The notes under the pieces were generated by a model. It was not told the DNA's origin, did not search any database, and saw only the letters and a program-made list of their open reading frames with translations. A stretch of 6,693 nucleotides of DNA, from contig DWUQ01000126.1 in assembly GCA_019120675.1 (NCBI GenBank), positions 1 to 6,693 of the forward strand, given 5' to 3'. The first letter of the stretch is position 1. Every line of letters begins with the position of its first letter. This document shows positions 1-5,581 of this stretch, piece after piece. This DNA comes from Candidatus Paenalcaligenes intestinipullorum (lineage in GTDB: Bacteria; Pseudomonadota; Gammaproteobacteria; Burkholderiales; Burkholderiaceae_B). The position numbers and the translations under genes were made by a program.

Positions 1-1152
1 ATCGGTGCGTACGCGTTGGGAGCCCAGCTTGTTGTGGTAGACACTGGCTTCTAAGTCTTCCACTCGATCGGCTAGGGTGCGCTTACGGTCGGTATCAAAG
101 AAAAACTCGGCATCCGCTAAACGTGGCAAGATCACCCGCTCGTTACCCTGAATAATGTTGCTGGGATCGTCCAACTCCATATTCGAGACCAGCAAAAACT
201 TATTTGTTAATTGCTGCGTGTCGGGGTCAAACAAAGGGAAATAACGTTGATTCAACCGCATGGTTAGAATCAGGCATTCAGCGGGTACAGATAGAAATTT
301 AGGATCGAATTCGCCCACATACACCGTTGGGTGCTCGACTAGCGCTGTGACCTCATCCAACAATTCTGCCACCTCAGGATCTGTCCCTAGGTTAGCATTT
401 AAGCGATGACAAGCGGCATCAAGCTGCTTTTGGATGAGCGCCTTACGCTCACTAAAGGAGGCGATTACTTTGCCTTCTTCGGCAAGTTGTTGGACATAGC
501 TTTCTGGTGACTGAATGGTGAGCTGCTTGCTGCCCATAAAGCGGTGGCCAGTGGATTCGTTGCTGCCCTGTAGCCCCAGTGCTTGCACCTCAATGACAGA
601 GGTGCCCCATAACGCGACTAAGCCATGAGCGGGGCGCACAAAACGTACACTGGTGACCCCATCCGCAAGCTGGTAGCGCATCACTTTAGGGATGGGCAGA
701 TGGGTAATCGTATAGTCCAGCGCCTCTTGTAAGCCTTGTTCAAGCGTAGCGCCCGTCGCGAGGCCTTTTGCGAACACAAAATCTTGCTTACCATCCGACT
801 CGACTTGCAATTGATCTGCACTGAGATGGCCTAACCCTTTGGCTTCCAAGCGCTTTAATAAGGCTTCGGAAGGGGCACCGCTCTCTGTAAAGGCGATTTT
901 TACGGGCATTAGTTTTTCAGCAAAAGGCTGGTCTTCGGCTTGCCCACGTACAGCGGTAATAATCGTTGCGAGACGACGAGGGGTGGCATACGAGCTGACA
1001 CGACTTAGTTCGGTGCTCAGCTGATGATCCGCCAAAACTTTATGTAACCCTGCCGAAAAGGCTTCGCTCATGCTTTGCAAGGCTTTAGGTGGGAGCTCTT
1101 CGGTTTGCAGCTCAACCAGTAAATTGTGCAAGGTGCCGTTTTCTGTATGCAT
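1..1152 (-). CDS. glyS: Glycyl-tRNA synthetase beta subunit, partial (N-terminal 384 residues)
   Basis: GlyS is the large beta subunit of the alpha2/beta2 bacterial glycyl-tRNA synthetase; it binds tRNA-Gly while the alpha subunit activates glycine. The frame stays open from the ATG at 1152 to the left edge, so the gene is cut by the window; 384 residues are visible of the roughly 690-715 usual in the family. Seen in the translation: the N-terminal signature LLVELQTEELPPKAL (residues 11-25), TPRRLA (57-62), STGHRF (200-205), VEHP (272-275), and a conserved block with VPAEC and TMRLNQRYF (about 289-305). The start is fixed by its one-base overlap with the glyQ stop (TAATG) and by a GGAG ribosome-binding site 8 nt upstream. 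The overlap suggests translational coupling, which would help balance the two subunits. No frameshift or stop is seen in the visible part. Identification is near certain. Confidence 0.97.
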   Translation of the reverse strand, partial: MHTENGTLHNLLVELQTEELPPKALQSMSEAFSAGLHKVLADHQLSTELSRVSSYATPRRLATIITAVRGQAEDQPFAEKLMPVKIAFTESGAPSEALLKRLEAKGLGHLSADQLQVESDGKQDFVFAKGLATGATLEQGLQEALDYTITHLPIPKVMRYQLADGVTSVRFVRPAHGLVALWGTSVIEVQALGLQGSNESTGHRFMGSKQLTIQSPESYVQQLAEEGKVIASFSERKALIQKQLDAACHRLNANLGTDPEVAELLDEVTALVEHPTVYVGEFDPKFLSVPAECLILTMRLNQRYFPLFDPDTQQLTNKFLLVSNMELDDPSNIIQGNERVILPRLADAEFFFDTDRKRTLADRVEDLEASVYHNKLGSQRVRTD

Positions 1153-2057
1153 TAACGTTGCTCCACAGCCTGAGAGGCCAACATAGGGAAACCGAGTCGT
1201 TCACGAGAGTGATAGTAGGCTTGGGCCACACCACGCGATAAGTTGCGAATACGTCCAATATAGGCTGCGCGCTCAGTGACGCTGATCGCACCGCGGGCGT
1301 CTAGTAGGTTGAAGGTGTGCGCGGCCTTAAGGGCTTGCTCGTAGGCGGGCAGCGCCAGATCGGCTTTGATCATACGTTTGGATTCGGTCTCGTAGTCTTG
1401 GAAGTGTTGGAACAGTACCGCCACATTAGAATGCTCAAAATTGTAGGTGGATTGTTCCACCTCGTTTTGATGATAAATATCGCGATAATAAACGGTATAG
1501 CCCGAAGCGTCCGTGGTCCAGACGAGGTCATACACACTTTCTACACCTTGGATATACATGGCCAAACGCTCTAAGCCATAAGTGATTTCGCCTGTGGCGG
1601 GCAAGCAATCCAGCCCCCCTACTTGTTGGAAGTAGGTGAATTGGGTGACTTCCATACCATTTAGCCAGACCTCCCAGCCGAGCCCCCAAGCGCCTAAGGT
1701 GGGGTTTTCCCAGTCGTCTTCGACAAAGCGAATATCGTGCTGCTGCGGATCAATACCCAGTTCTTTGAGAGAGCCTAAGTACAATTCCATGAAATTAGCC
1801 GGTGCTGGCTTCATCACGACTTGGTATTGGTAATAGTGCTGCAGACGATTTGGGTTTTCACCATAACGGCCATCGGTAGGGCGACGAGAAGGTTGCACAT
1901 ACGCGGCATTCCAAGGCTCGGGGCCAATGGCGCGTAAAAAAGTAGCCGTATGTGAGGTACCGGCCCCGACTTCTAGGTCAATGGGCTGCAACAGTGCACA
2001 ACCTTGGGCGTCCCAATAATGTTGGAGCTTGAGTATGAGTTGCTGAAAGGTAAGCAT
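1152..2057 (-). CDS. glyQ: Glycyl-tRNA synthetase alpha subunit
   Basis: GlyQ is the catalytic alpha subunit of tetrameric glycyl-tRNA synthetase (class II), forming glycyl-adenylate in the cytoplasm and charging tRNA-Gly together with GlyS. The protein is 301 residues, normal for the family. Seen: N-terminus MLTFQQLILKLQHYW, PSRRPTDGRYGENPNR (56-71), the DDWENPTLGAWGLGWEVW stretch (114-131) followed by EVTQFTYFQQVGG (136-148), and the class II motif 3 region GEITYGLERLAMY (156-168). The open frame continues 44 codons further upstream to a TTG at 2189. That extension looks unlike any GlyQ, runs into a probable terminator and covers the promoter candidate, so the ATG at 2057 is preferred. There is no strong ribosome-binding site; the upstream bases read CTCTCGGATTCT. 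The gene is followed directly by glyS with a one-base overlap, so both are probably on one transcript. Confidence 0.97.
   Translation of the reverse strand: MLTFQQLILKLQHYWDAQGCALLQPIDLEVGAGTSHTATFLRAIGPEPWNAAYVQPSRRPTDGRYGENPNRLQHYYQYQVVMKPAPANFMELYLGSLKELGIDPQQHDIRFVEDDWENPTLGAWGLGWEVWLNGMEVTQFTYFQQVGGLDCLPATGEITYGLERLAMYIQGVESVYDLVWTTDASGYTVYYRDIYHQNEVEQSTYNFEHSNVAVLFQHFQDYETESKRMIKADLALPAYEQALKAAHTFNLLDARGAISVTERAAYIGRIRNLSRGVAQAYYHSRERLGFPMLASQAVEQR
1161..1164 (-). promoter_or_regulatory. Ribosome binding site of glyS
   Basis: GGAG on the minus strand lies 8 nt before the glyS ATG and inside the last codons of glyQ. It is the only clear Shine-Dalgarno match among the seven gene starts in this window, and it supports the ATG at 1152 that overlaps the glyQ stop. 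Confidence 0.7.
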
Positions 2058-2137
2058 AGAATCCGAGAGCGTTAAATAATAAAGTCGAAGCCGACAGGCT
2101 GGGCCGCTAAGTGAAAGGCGCACCAGCCAAAACCTAT

Positions 2138-2143
2138 ATTGTA
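2138..2143 (-). promoter_or_regulatory. Candidate -10 box of a glyQS promoter
   Basis: On the minus strand TACAAT (five of six matches to TATAAT) lies about 80 nt before the glyQ ATG and about 45 nt after the end of the upstream T run. This is where a glyQS promoter would be expected. No good -35 hexamer sits 16-18 nt upstream (the bases there read GGTCGC or similar), so the call rests on the -10 box and its position. No glycine riboswitch or T-box-like structure was recognised in the leader. Confidence 0.35.
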
Positions 2144-2187
2144 GCCAAGCTCGTCCGATCGCGACCAGTTTGCTTAGGTCCGTGGAC

Positions 2188-2206
2188 AAAAAAAGCGTTT
2201 GGACGC
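2188..2206 (-). terminator. Probable rho-independent terminator after folK
   Basis: Downstream of the folK stop on the minus strand, GCGT (2206-2203), loop CCAA (2202-2199) and ACGC (2198-2195) form a 4-bp GC-rich stem followed at once by seven T (2194-2188). The stem is short, so termination may be partial, but the hairpin-plus-T7 layout and its place between folK and glyQ fit the end of the hda-to-folK operon. Confidence 0.5.
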
Positions 2207-2232
2207 GTTAGCGGTTACGTATTGGTTACCCA

Positions 2233-2745
2233 TCATTGAGCGTAATCGTCATCGCCTTCCTCCTCATCTCCCCCTAGTACTGCAATAGGTTGATGCGAAA
2301 CGGCCACTAGAAGATCACTGAGGCGACCTTGTTTTAACGTTAAATTAGGCTGCAAGTCCGCGAGTGGGCGCAACACAAAGGCTCGCTCGTGCATACGTGG
2401 ATGGGGCACAGTAAGCGCTTCCGTTTGAATCTGCTCTGAGCCAAACAGCAACAGGTCCAAATCCAAGGTGCGAGGAGCATTTTTAACACTACGAATACGG
2501 CCATGCTCGTGTTCGATGCGTTGCAGTTCGGTCAGGAGCTCGGTAGCCGACAACACCGTCGGAAAGCGGGCGACGGCATTAATGTAATCGGGGCCTTCGG
2601 CCTCGACGGGGGCGGTTTGATAAAAACGCGACAGCGCCACGTCTTGGGTGGCGCTAAGTGGTCGCAAGGCCTCCACCGCGTCCAACAATGTATCCACAGG
2701 GTCGCCCAAATTAGCACCTAAAGCAATATAAGCCGTAGTAGTCAT
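2233..2745 (-). CDS. folK: 2-amino-4-hydroxy-6-hydroxymethyldihydropteridine pyrophosphokinase (HPPK)
   Basis: FolK transfers pyrophosphate from ATP to 6-hydroxymethyl-7,8-dihydropterin, the step before dihydropteroate synthase in folate synthesis; it is a small cytoplasmic enzyme. The protein is 170 residues (E. coli about 159). Seen: YIALGANLGD (6-15), FYQTAPVEAEGPDYINAV (41-58), the metal-binding PRTLDLDLLLFG (91-102; the two Asp of LDLD bind Mg), and VPHPRMHERAFVLRPLAD (113-130). A C-terminal acidic tail, GGDEEEGDDD (158-167), lies beyond the usual fold. The start at 2745 is chosen because it begins right before the conserved first strand. The frame is open back to 2877, but that part lies inside pcnB and does not resemble FolK. 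The gap after the pcnB stop is only 4 nt and there is no clear ribosome-binding site, so coupling to pcnB translation is likely. It is the last gene of the operon. Confidence 0.96.
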   Translation of the reverse strand: MTTTAYIALGANLGDPVDTLLDAVEALRPLSATQDVALSRFYQTAPVEAEGPDYINAVARFPTVLSATELLTELQRIEHEHGRIRSVKNAPRTLDLDLLLFGSEQIQTEALTVPHPRMHERAFVLRPLADLQPNLTLKQGRLSDLLVAVSHQPIAVLGGDEEEGDDDYAQ

Positions 2746-2749
2746 AATC

Positions 2750-4102
2750 TTAATCCGAAGAGGTGGCGTTAGAACGTTGTCGTGGTCGACGACGGCGACG
2801 TGATCGGGTATTGCGAGTTGTTTGAGGGTTCGCGCGTTCGGCAATGAGTGCTGAGCGAGCTTCGCTGCTGTCTGCATTCGCTAAATCCATCCACCATTGC
2901 GCCATCACACTGTCTACTTCTTTATCCGCTGCACGAAGCTGTAGAAAGTCAACCGCAGCACGGAAACGGGGTTGCTCGATCATGCGCCAAATGGCTCGAT
3001 TGTTGACCCGTTCAAAGCGGGTTTGTAAGAGCCAGATTTCACGCATATCGGTGTAGAACCGTCGCTGAATTGGGAGGACTTGAGCTTGCTGTTGGGTAAT
3101 CTCATCACTGGCTTGCATCATAGCCTCTAAAGAGGGCAAGCCTGTCTTGCTGAGCTCCAGCCAACGTTGGCGCATAGGCTTCCAAAGCAACACCGCAAAT
3201 AAAAAGCTGGGGCTCACGCCAAGCCCTTGGCGCACACGGGCATCACTGCGGGCAAAAGCAAGCTCTAAAAAGGTGCGCTCGCTGGGTTCGCGAAGGCTGT
3301 GCGCTAAAAATGGCAGCAAATAACTATGCAGCTGCTCATCGTGTAGCTGCTGTAAGCAGTTGACCGCTTGACCACAACTGAGCAGCTTAAGCAGCTCGTC
3401 AAAAAGTCGTGATTCGGGTACGTGAGCAATCAAATGCGCCAAACGTTGAATAGGCTCATGGGTAGCGGTTTCGATCGTGGCGTCCAACTTAGCAGCAAAG
3501 CGTACCGCGCGGAGCATTCGTACGGGGTCTTCGCGATAACGCGTCTCAGCGTCACCAATAATACGCACAATGCGGTTTTGTAAATCAGCGACACCATGAT
3601 GGTAGTCAATCACCGTCTCGGTGAGTGGGTCGTAGTACAGCGCATTTAAGGTGAAATCTCGCCGTTTGGCGTCATCGGGCAGCTCCCCATACTGATTGTC
3701 GCGCAAAATACGGCCATGCGCATCGGTGCGGGAATCGCTTTCGTCTGGCGCGCGAAAGGTAGAGGTTTCGATGATTTCTCGTCCAAAGACCACGTGCACG
3801 AGCTTGAAGCGACGACCAATAATTCGTGCTCGCCGAAAAAGAGGGCGCACCTCCTCGGGGGTGGCGTTGGTGGCCACATCGAAGTCTTTGGGCTCTAAAC
3901 CAGCAATTAAATCGCGTACCTCACCACCCACTACATAGGCTTCATAACCATGTTGCTGTAAGACTTCGCAAACTTTGATGGCGTGATGCGACACTAAGCG
4001 GCGCTTAATGCCGTGTTGTTCTGGCCCTAAACGGGCTGGCCCTTTAGGGCCAGAACCTGCAAACAGTCGTGAAACAAAGGTTTTGATGGTTTGTTTTAGC
4101 AT
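2750..4102 (-). CDS. pcnB: Poly(A) polymerase I
   Basis: PcnB adds 3' poly(A) tails to RNAs, promoting their decay and affecting plasmid copy-control RNAs where these exist. The protein is 450 residues, normal for betaproteobacterial PcnB. Seen: class II nucleotidyltransferase core YVVGGEVRD (56-64) and PKDFDVATNATPEEV (71-85) with catalytic Asp 73 and 75; GRRFKLVHV (96-104), the signature that separates poly(A) polymerases from CCA-adding enzymes; RRDFTLNALYYDP (147-159); and ETRYREDPVRMLRAVRFAAKL (186-206). The C-terminus is very basic, with RSRRRRRPRQR at 433-443, as is common for RNA-binding tails in this family. The start at 4102 is 8 nt after the HAD gene stop, with no evident ribosome-binding site; no other plausible start precedes the conserved region beginning near residue 28. 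Residues 16-29 (Gly/Pro-rich) are encoded by a perfect inverted repeat, described separately. Confidence 0.95.
   Translation of the reverse strand: MLKQTIKTFVSRLFAGSGPKGPARLGPEQHGIKRRLVSHHAIKVCEVLQQHGYEAYVVGGEVRDLIAGLEPKDFDVATNATPEEVRPLFRRARIIGRRFKLVHVVFGREIIETSTFRAPDESDSRTDAHGRILRDNQYGELPDDAKRRDFTLNALYYDPLTETVIDYHHGVADLQNRIVRIIGDAETRYREDPVRMLRAVRFAAKLDATIETATHEPIQRLAHLIAHVPESRLFDELLKLLSCGQAVNCLQQLHDEQLHSYLLPFLAHSLREPSERTFLELAFARSDARVRQGLGVSPSFLFAVLLWKPMRQRWLELSKTGLPSLEAMMQASDEITQQQAQVLPIQRRFYTDMREIWLLQTRFERVNNRAIWRMIEQPRFRAAVDFLQLRAADKEVDSVMAQWWMDLANADSSEARSALIAERANPQTTRNTRSRRRRRPRQRSNATSSD
4018..4056. repeat. Perfect 14-bp inverted repeat within the 5' part of pcnB
   Basis: The arm at 4018-4031 (GTTCTGGCCCTAAA) is the exact reverse complement of the arm at 4043-4056, separated by 11 nt (4032-4042). 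In the pcnB message this would form a long uninterrupted hairpin about 45 nt after the start codon. The octamer CTGGCCCT also occurs twice in direct orientation (4021-4028 and 4036-4043), 15 nt apart. There is no T run after either arm, so it is not a standard terminator. It encodes pcnB residues 16-29, a Gly/Pro-rich linker. Confidence 0.9.
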
Positions 4103-4110
4103 GGGTGAGT

Positions 4111-4812
4111 TTAGGACTTGGCATCCATCATGGTTTCAAACAAATCCAATACTTGCCAGCCCCGAGCTAAGGCCACGTCGCGTAAGGCTGGGCTAGGGTT
4201 GGTGGCCACGGGGTCGGACACCACTTCGAGTAGTGGTAAGTCATTGGGTGAATCGCTATAGAACCAGATGCGTTCAAACTGGTCGCGGCGTAAGCCTAAA
4301 TCATGCAACCATTGATCCACGCGAGTAATTTTACCCGCTTGGAAGCTGGGCACACCGTGAATTTTGCCGGTGTAGCGACCCTCTTTCTGCTCGGGTACGG
4401 TGGCTATTAAATGCTCAATACCAAAGGCGGCAGCAATGGGCGCGGTCACAAAGTGATTGGTGGCTGTGACGATGGCGCATAAGTGCCCTTGTTGCTGGTG
4501 ATGGTTGACCAGCTCGATCGCAGCGGCCATTAAGGCAGGTTGTACGATTTCTTGCATGAATTCTTGGTGCCAAGCGGTGAGCTCGTGCGCTTCACCTCGT
4601 GTGAGTAGGCCCAACATGAATTCGGCGGCTTCCTCGGCGGTCAGCGAGCCTTGATTGTAACGCTCCATCAGCTCTTCATTTAAGCGCTGCGCGGCCACAG
4701 GATCCCCAGCTCGCCCCGTACGGGCTAGAAAATCGGCCCATTGATAATCGCTATCTAGGGGTAATAGAGTGTGGTCTAAATCAAAGAGGGCTAAATATTT
4801 AGGGGCGTTCAT
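4111..4812 (-). CDS. HAD superfamily IB phosphatase (SerB/CicA-like), substrate unknown
   Basis: This is a 233-residue HAD-fold hydrolase, predicted cytoplasmic, with all four catalytic motifs present. Motif I is FDLDHTLL with nucleophile Asp11 and Asp13, motif II is VTAT with Thr116, motif III is Lys161 in the QAGKITRV stretch, and motif IV is YSDSPNDLPLLE with Asp187 and Asp191. The helical insert between motifs I and II (about 20-90) marks subclass IB, the group that holds phosphoserine phosphatase and the family often labelled HAD-IB-hyp1. The sequence alone does not tell the substrate; phosphoserine, histidinol phosphate or another small phosphate ester are all possible. It sits 15 nt after hda and 8 nt before pcnB, so it is cotranscribed with them. 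The spacer before its ATG (TTTTAGTATTT) has no ribosome-binding site. No signal peptide or membrane segment is seen. Family assignment is firm, function is not. Confidence 0.9.
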   Translation of the reverse strand: MNAPKYLALFDLDHTLLPLDSDYQWADFLARTGRAGDPVAAQRLNEELMERYNQGSLTAEEAAEFMLGLLTRGEAHELTAWHQEFMQEIVQPALMAAAIELVNHHQQQGHLCAIVTATNHFVTAPIAAAFGIEHLIATVPEQKEGRYTGKIHGVPSFQAGKITRVDQWLHDLGLRRDQFERIWFYSDSPNDLPLLEVVSDPVATNPSPALRDVALARGWQVLDLFETMMDAKS

Positions 4813-4827
4813 AAATACTAAAATGCA

Positions 4828-5520
4828 TTAAGTAGGCAGCTTGCCTTCAGCTAATAAATCACGCAAAAGGGGCAACGTAATATGCCGTTTGCGTGTTAAG
4901 GAATAATGGTCTAAAGCGTCGATCAAGGCAATGACTCGGCTCATATCGCGCTCATAATGATTTAATACCCAGTTCATGACTTCAGGGGTGAGGTGCAAGT
5001 TGCGCTGATCGGCGCGGCGTTCCATCACTTCGGCGCGTTGCTCGTCTGAAAGTAAGGATAAGCGAAACACCAAGTCCCAGCCCAACCGAGTTCGTAAATC
5101 TTCGCGCACCTTTACACCGATCGGTGGCTCACGACCCGACAACAGTAGCGCAAAAGCCCGTCCGGTAGCAGCGACCTCGCGCCAACGGTTGTATAAAGCA
5201 AACACTGCGGCTTGGGCGGAGGTGGAGAATTTATCAACGTCATCAATCGCCACTAGTAGCGTGTTGATGTGCTCCGTTTCAGCCAGTCGTTTGATTTCTA
5301 AGGGCCTACTGGTAGCATCAAAAAAAGGGGCTTTCCATTGTAAAGCCATGGCTTTCAAGAGATGTGTTCGGCCGGCACCAGGTGGCCCATACAGATAAAT
5401 AGCGCGGCCTGGGGCACACGCTTCTAAAGCATTCAAGACCTCTTGGTTGGCCCCCACTACAAAATTTTCCAGCGTCTGGGCAGGAGTGGGGGAAATATCT
5501 AGAATGAGTTGTTGGTTCAT
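4828..5520 (-). CDS. hda: Hda, DnaA regulatory inactivator (DnaA-related AAA+ protein)
   Basis: Hda works with the DNA-loaded beta sliding clamp to stimulate hydrolysis of ATP on DnaA, preventing re-initiation of replication. The protein is 230 residues (E. coli about 233). Seen: N-terminal QQLILDI (3-9), resembling the QLxLxL clamp-binding motif; the nucleotide site YGPPGAGRTHLLKA (44-57), with Arg in place of the usual Walker A Lys, as also occurs in E. coli Hda; Walker B LLVAIDDVDKF (88-98); the RTRLGWDLVFRL region (143-154), where the arginine finger is expected; and RDMSRVIALIDALD (191-204), the sensor II area. There is no DnaA DNA-binding domain IV, which separates it from DnaA. The frame is open 23 codons further upstream to a TTG inside purM, but the clamp motif should lie at the very N-terminus, so ATG 5520 is chosen. 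It is the first gene of the minus-strand operon and is divergent from purM. Confidence 0.93.
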   Translation of the reverse strand: MNQQLILDISPTPAQTLENFVVGANQEVLNALEACAPGRAIYLYGPPGAGRTHLLKAMALQWKAPFFDATSRPLEIKRLAETEHINTLLVAIDDVDKFSTSAQAAVFALYNRWREVAATGRAFALLLSGREPPIGVKVREDLRTRLGWDLVFRLSLLSDEQRAEVMERRADQRNLHLTPEVMNWVLNHYERDMSRVIALIDALDHYSLTRKRHITLPLLRDLLAEGKLPT

Positions 5521-5526
5521 GTGTCG

Positions 5527-5532
5527 TACAAT
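5527..5532 (+). promoter_or_regulatory. Candidate -10 box of purM
   Basis: TACAAT matches TATAAT at five of six bases and lies 42 nt before the purM ATG, giving a leader of about 35 nt. No recognisable -35 hexamer sits 16-18 nt upstream, a region that would be inside hda. TATCCT at 5557-5562 is a weaker alternative. No purine riboswitch-like structure can fit in so short a leader. Confidence 0.3.
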
Positions 5533-5543
5533 TCCATCCAACC

Positions 5544-5556
5544 TGTAATTTTTACA
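5544..5556. promoter_or_regulatory. Operator-like palindrome in the hda/purM spacer
   Basis: TGTAA (5544-5548), three T, then TTACA (5552-5556) form a perfect 5-bp inverted repeat with a 3-nt centre. It overlaps the proposed hda -10 box and lies downstream of the proposed purM start site, a place where a repressor could affect both genes. It does not match the PurR box of gammaproteobacteria. With such short arms in AT-rich DNA it may be chance. Confidence 0.25.
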
Positions 5557-5581
5557 TATCCTACGGCTTTTCTCATGACAA
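5553..5581 (-). promoter_or_regulatory. Candidate promoter for the hda-HAD-pcnB-folK operon
   Basis: On the minus strand TTGTCA (5581-5576, five of six matches to TTGACA) is followed after 17 nt by TATGTA (5558-5553, first three bases matching TATAAT). Transcription would begin near 5546, giving a leader of about 26 nt. The -35 box would lie within the first codons of purM. The -10 box is poor, so this is tentative. Confidence 0.35.

Noticed and set aside
839..1024. Plus-strand open frame of 61 codons opposite glyS
   Set aside because: Shadow of the conserved glyS coding strand, with no recognisable protein features.
2084..2100. Small competing stems (GTCG/CGAC and AGCC/GGCT) in the glyQ leader as a riboswitch or attenuator
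   Set aside because: Only 4-bp stems with no T run right after them and no match to a glycine riboswitch or T-box core that I can recognise.
2690..2699. GTATCCACA-like sequence as a DnaA box (considered because hda is nearby)
   Set aside because: Single site with a mismatch at the first base, inside folK, far from hda and with no companion boxes or AT-rich unwinding region.
2746..2877. Upstream extension of the folK frame (44 residues from an ATG at 2877)
   Set aside because: It lies entirely within the C-terminal coding part of pcnB in another frame and shows no HPPK similarity; the conserved FolK N-terminus begins at the ATG at 2745.
3325..3400. Repeated AGCTGCT / AGCAGCT words in pcnB
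   Set aside because: Explained by recurrent Leu-Gln and similar codon pairs in the protein; not arranged as regular tandem or inverted repeats.
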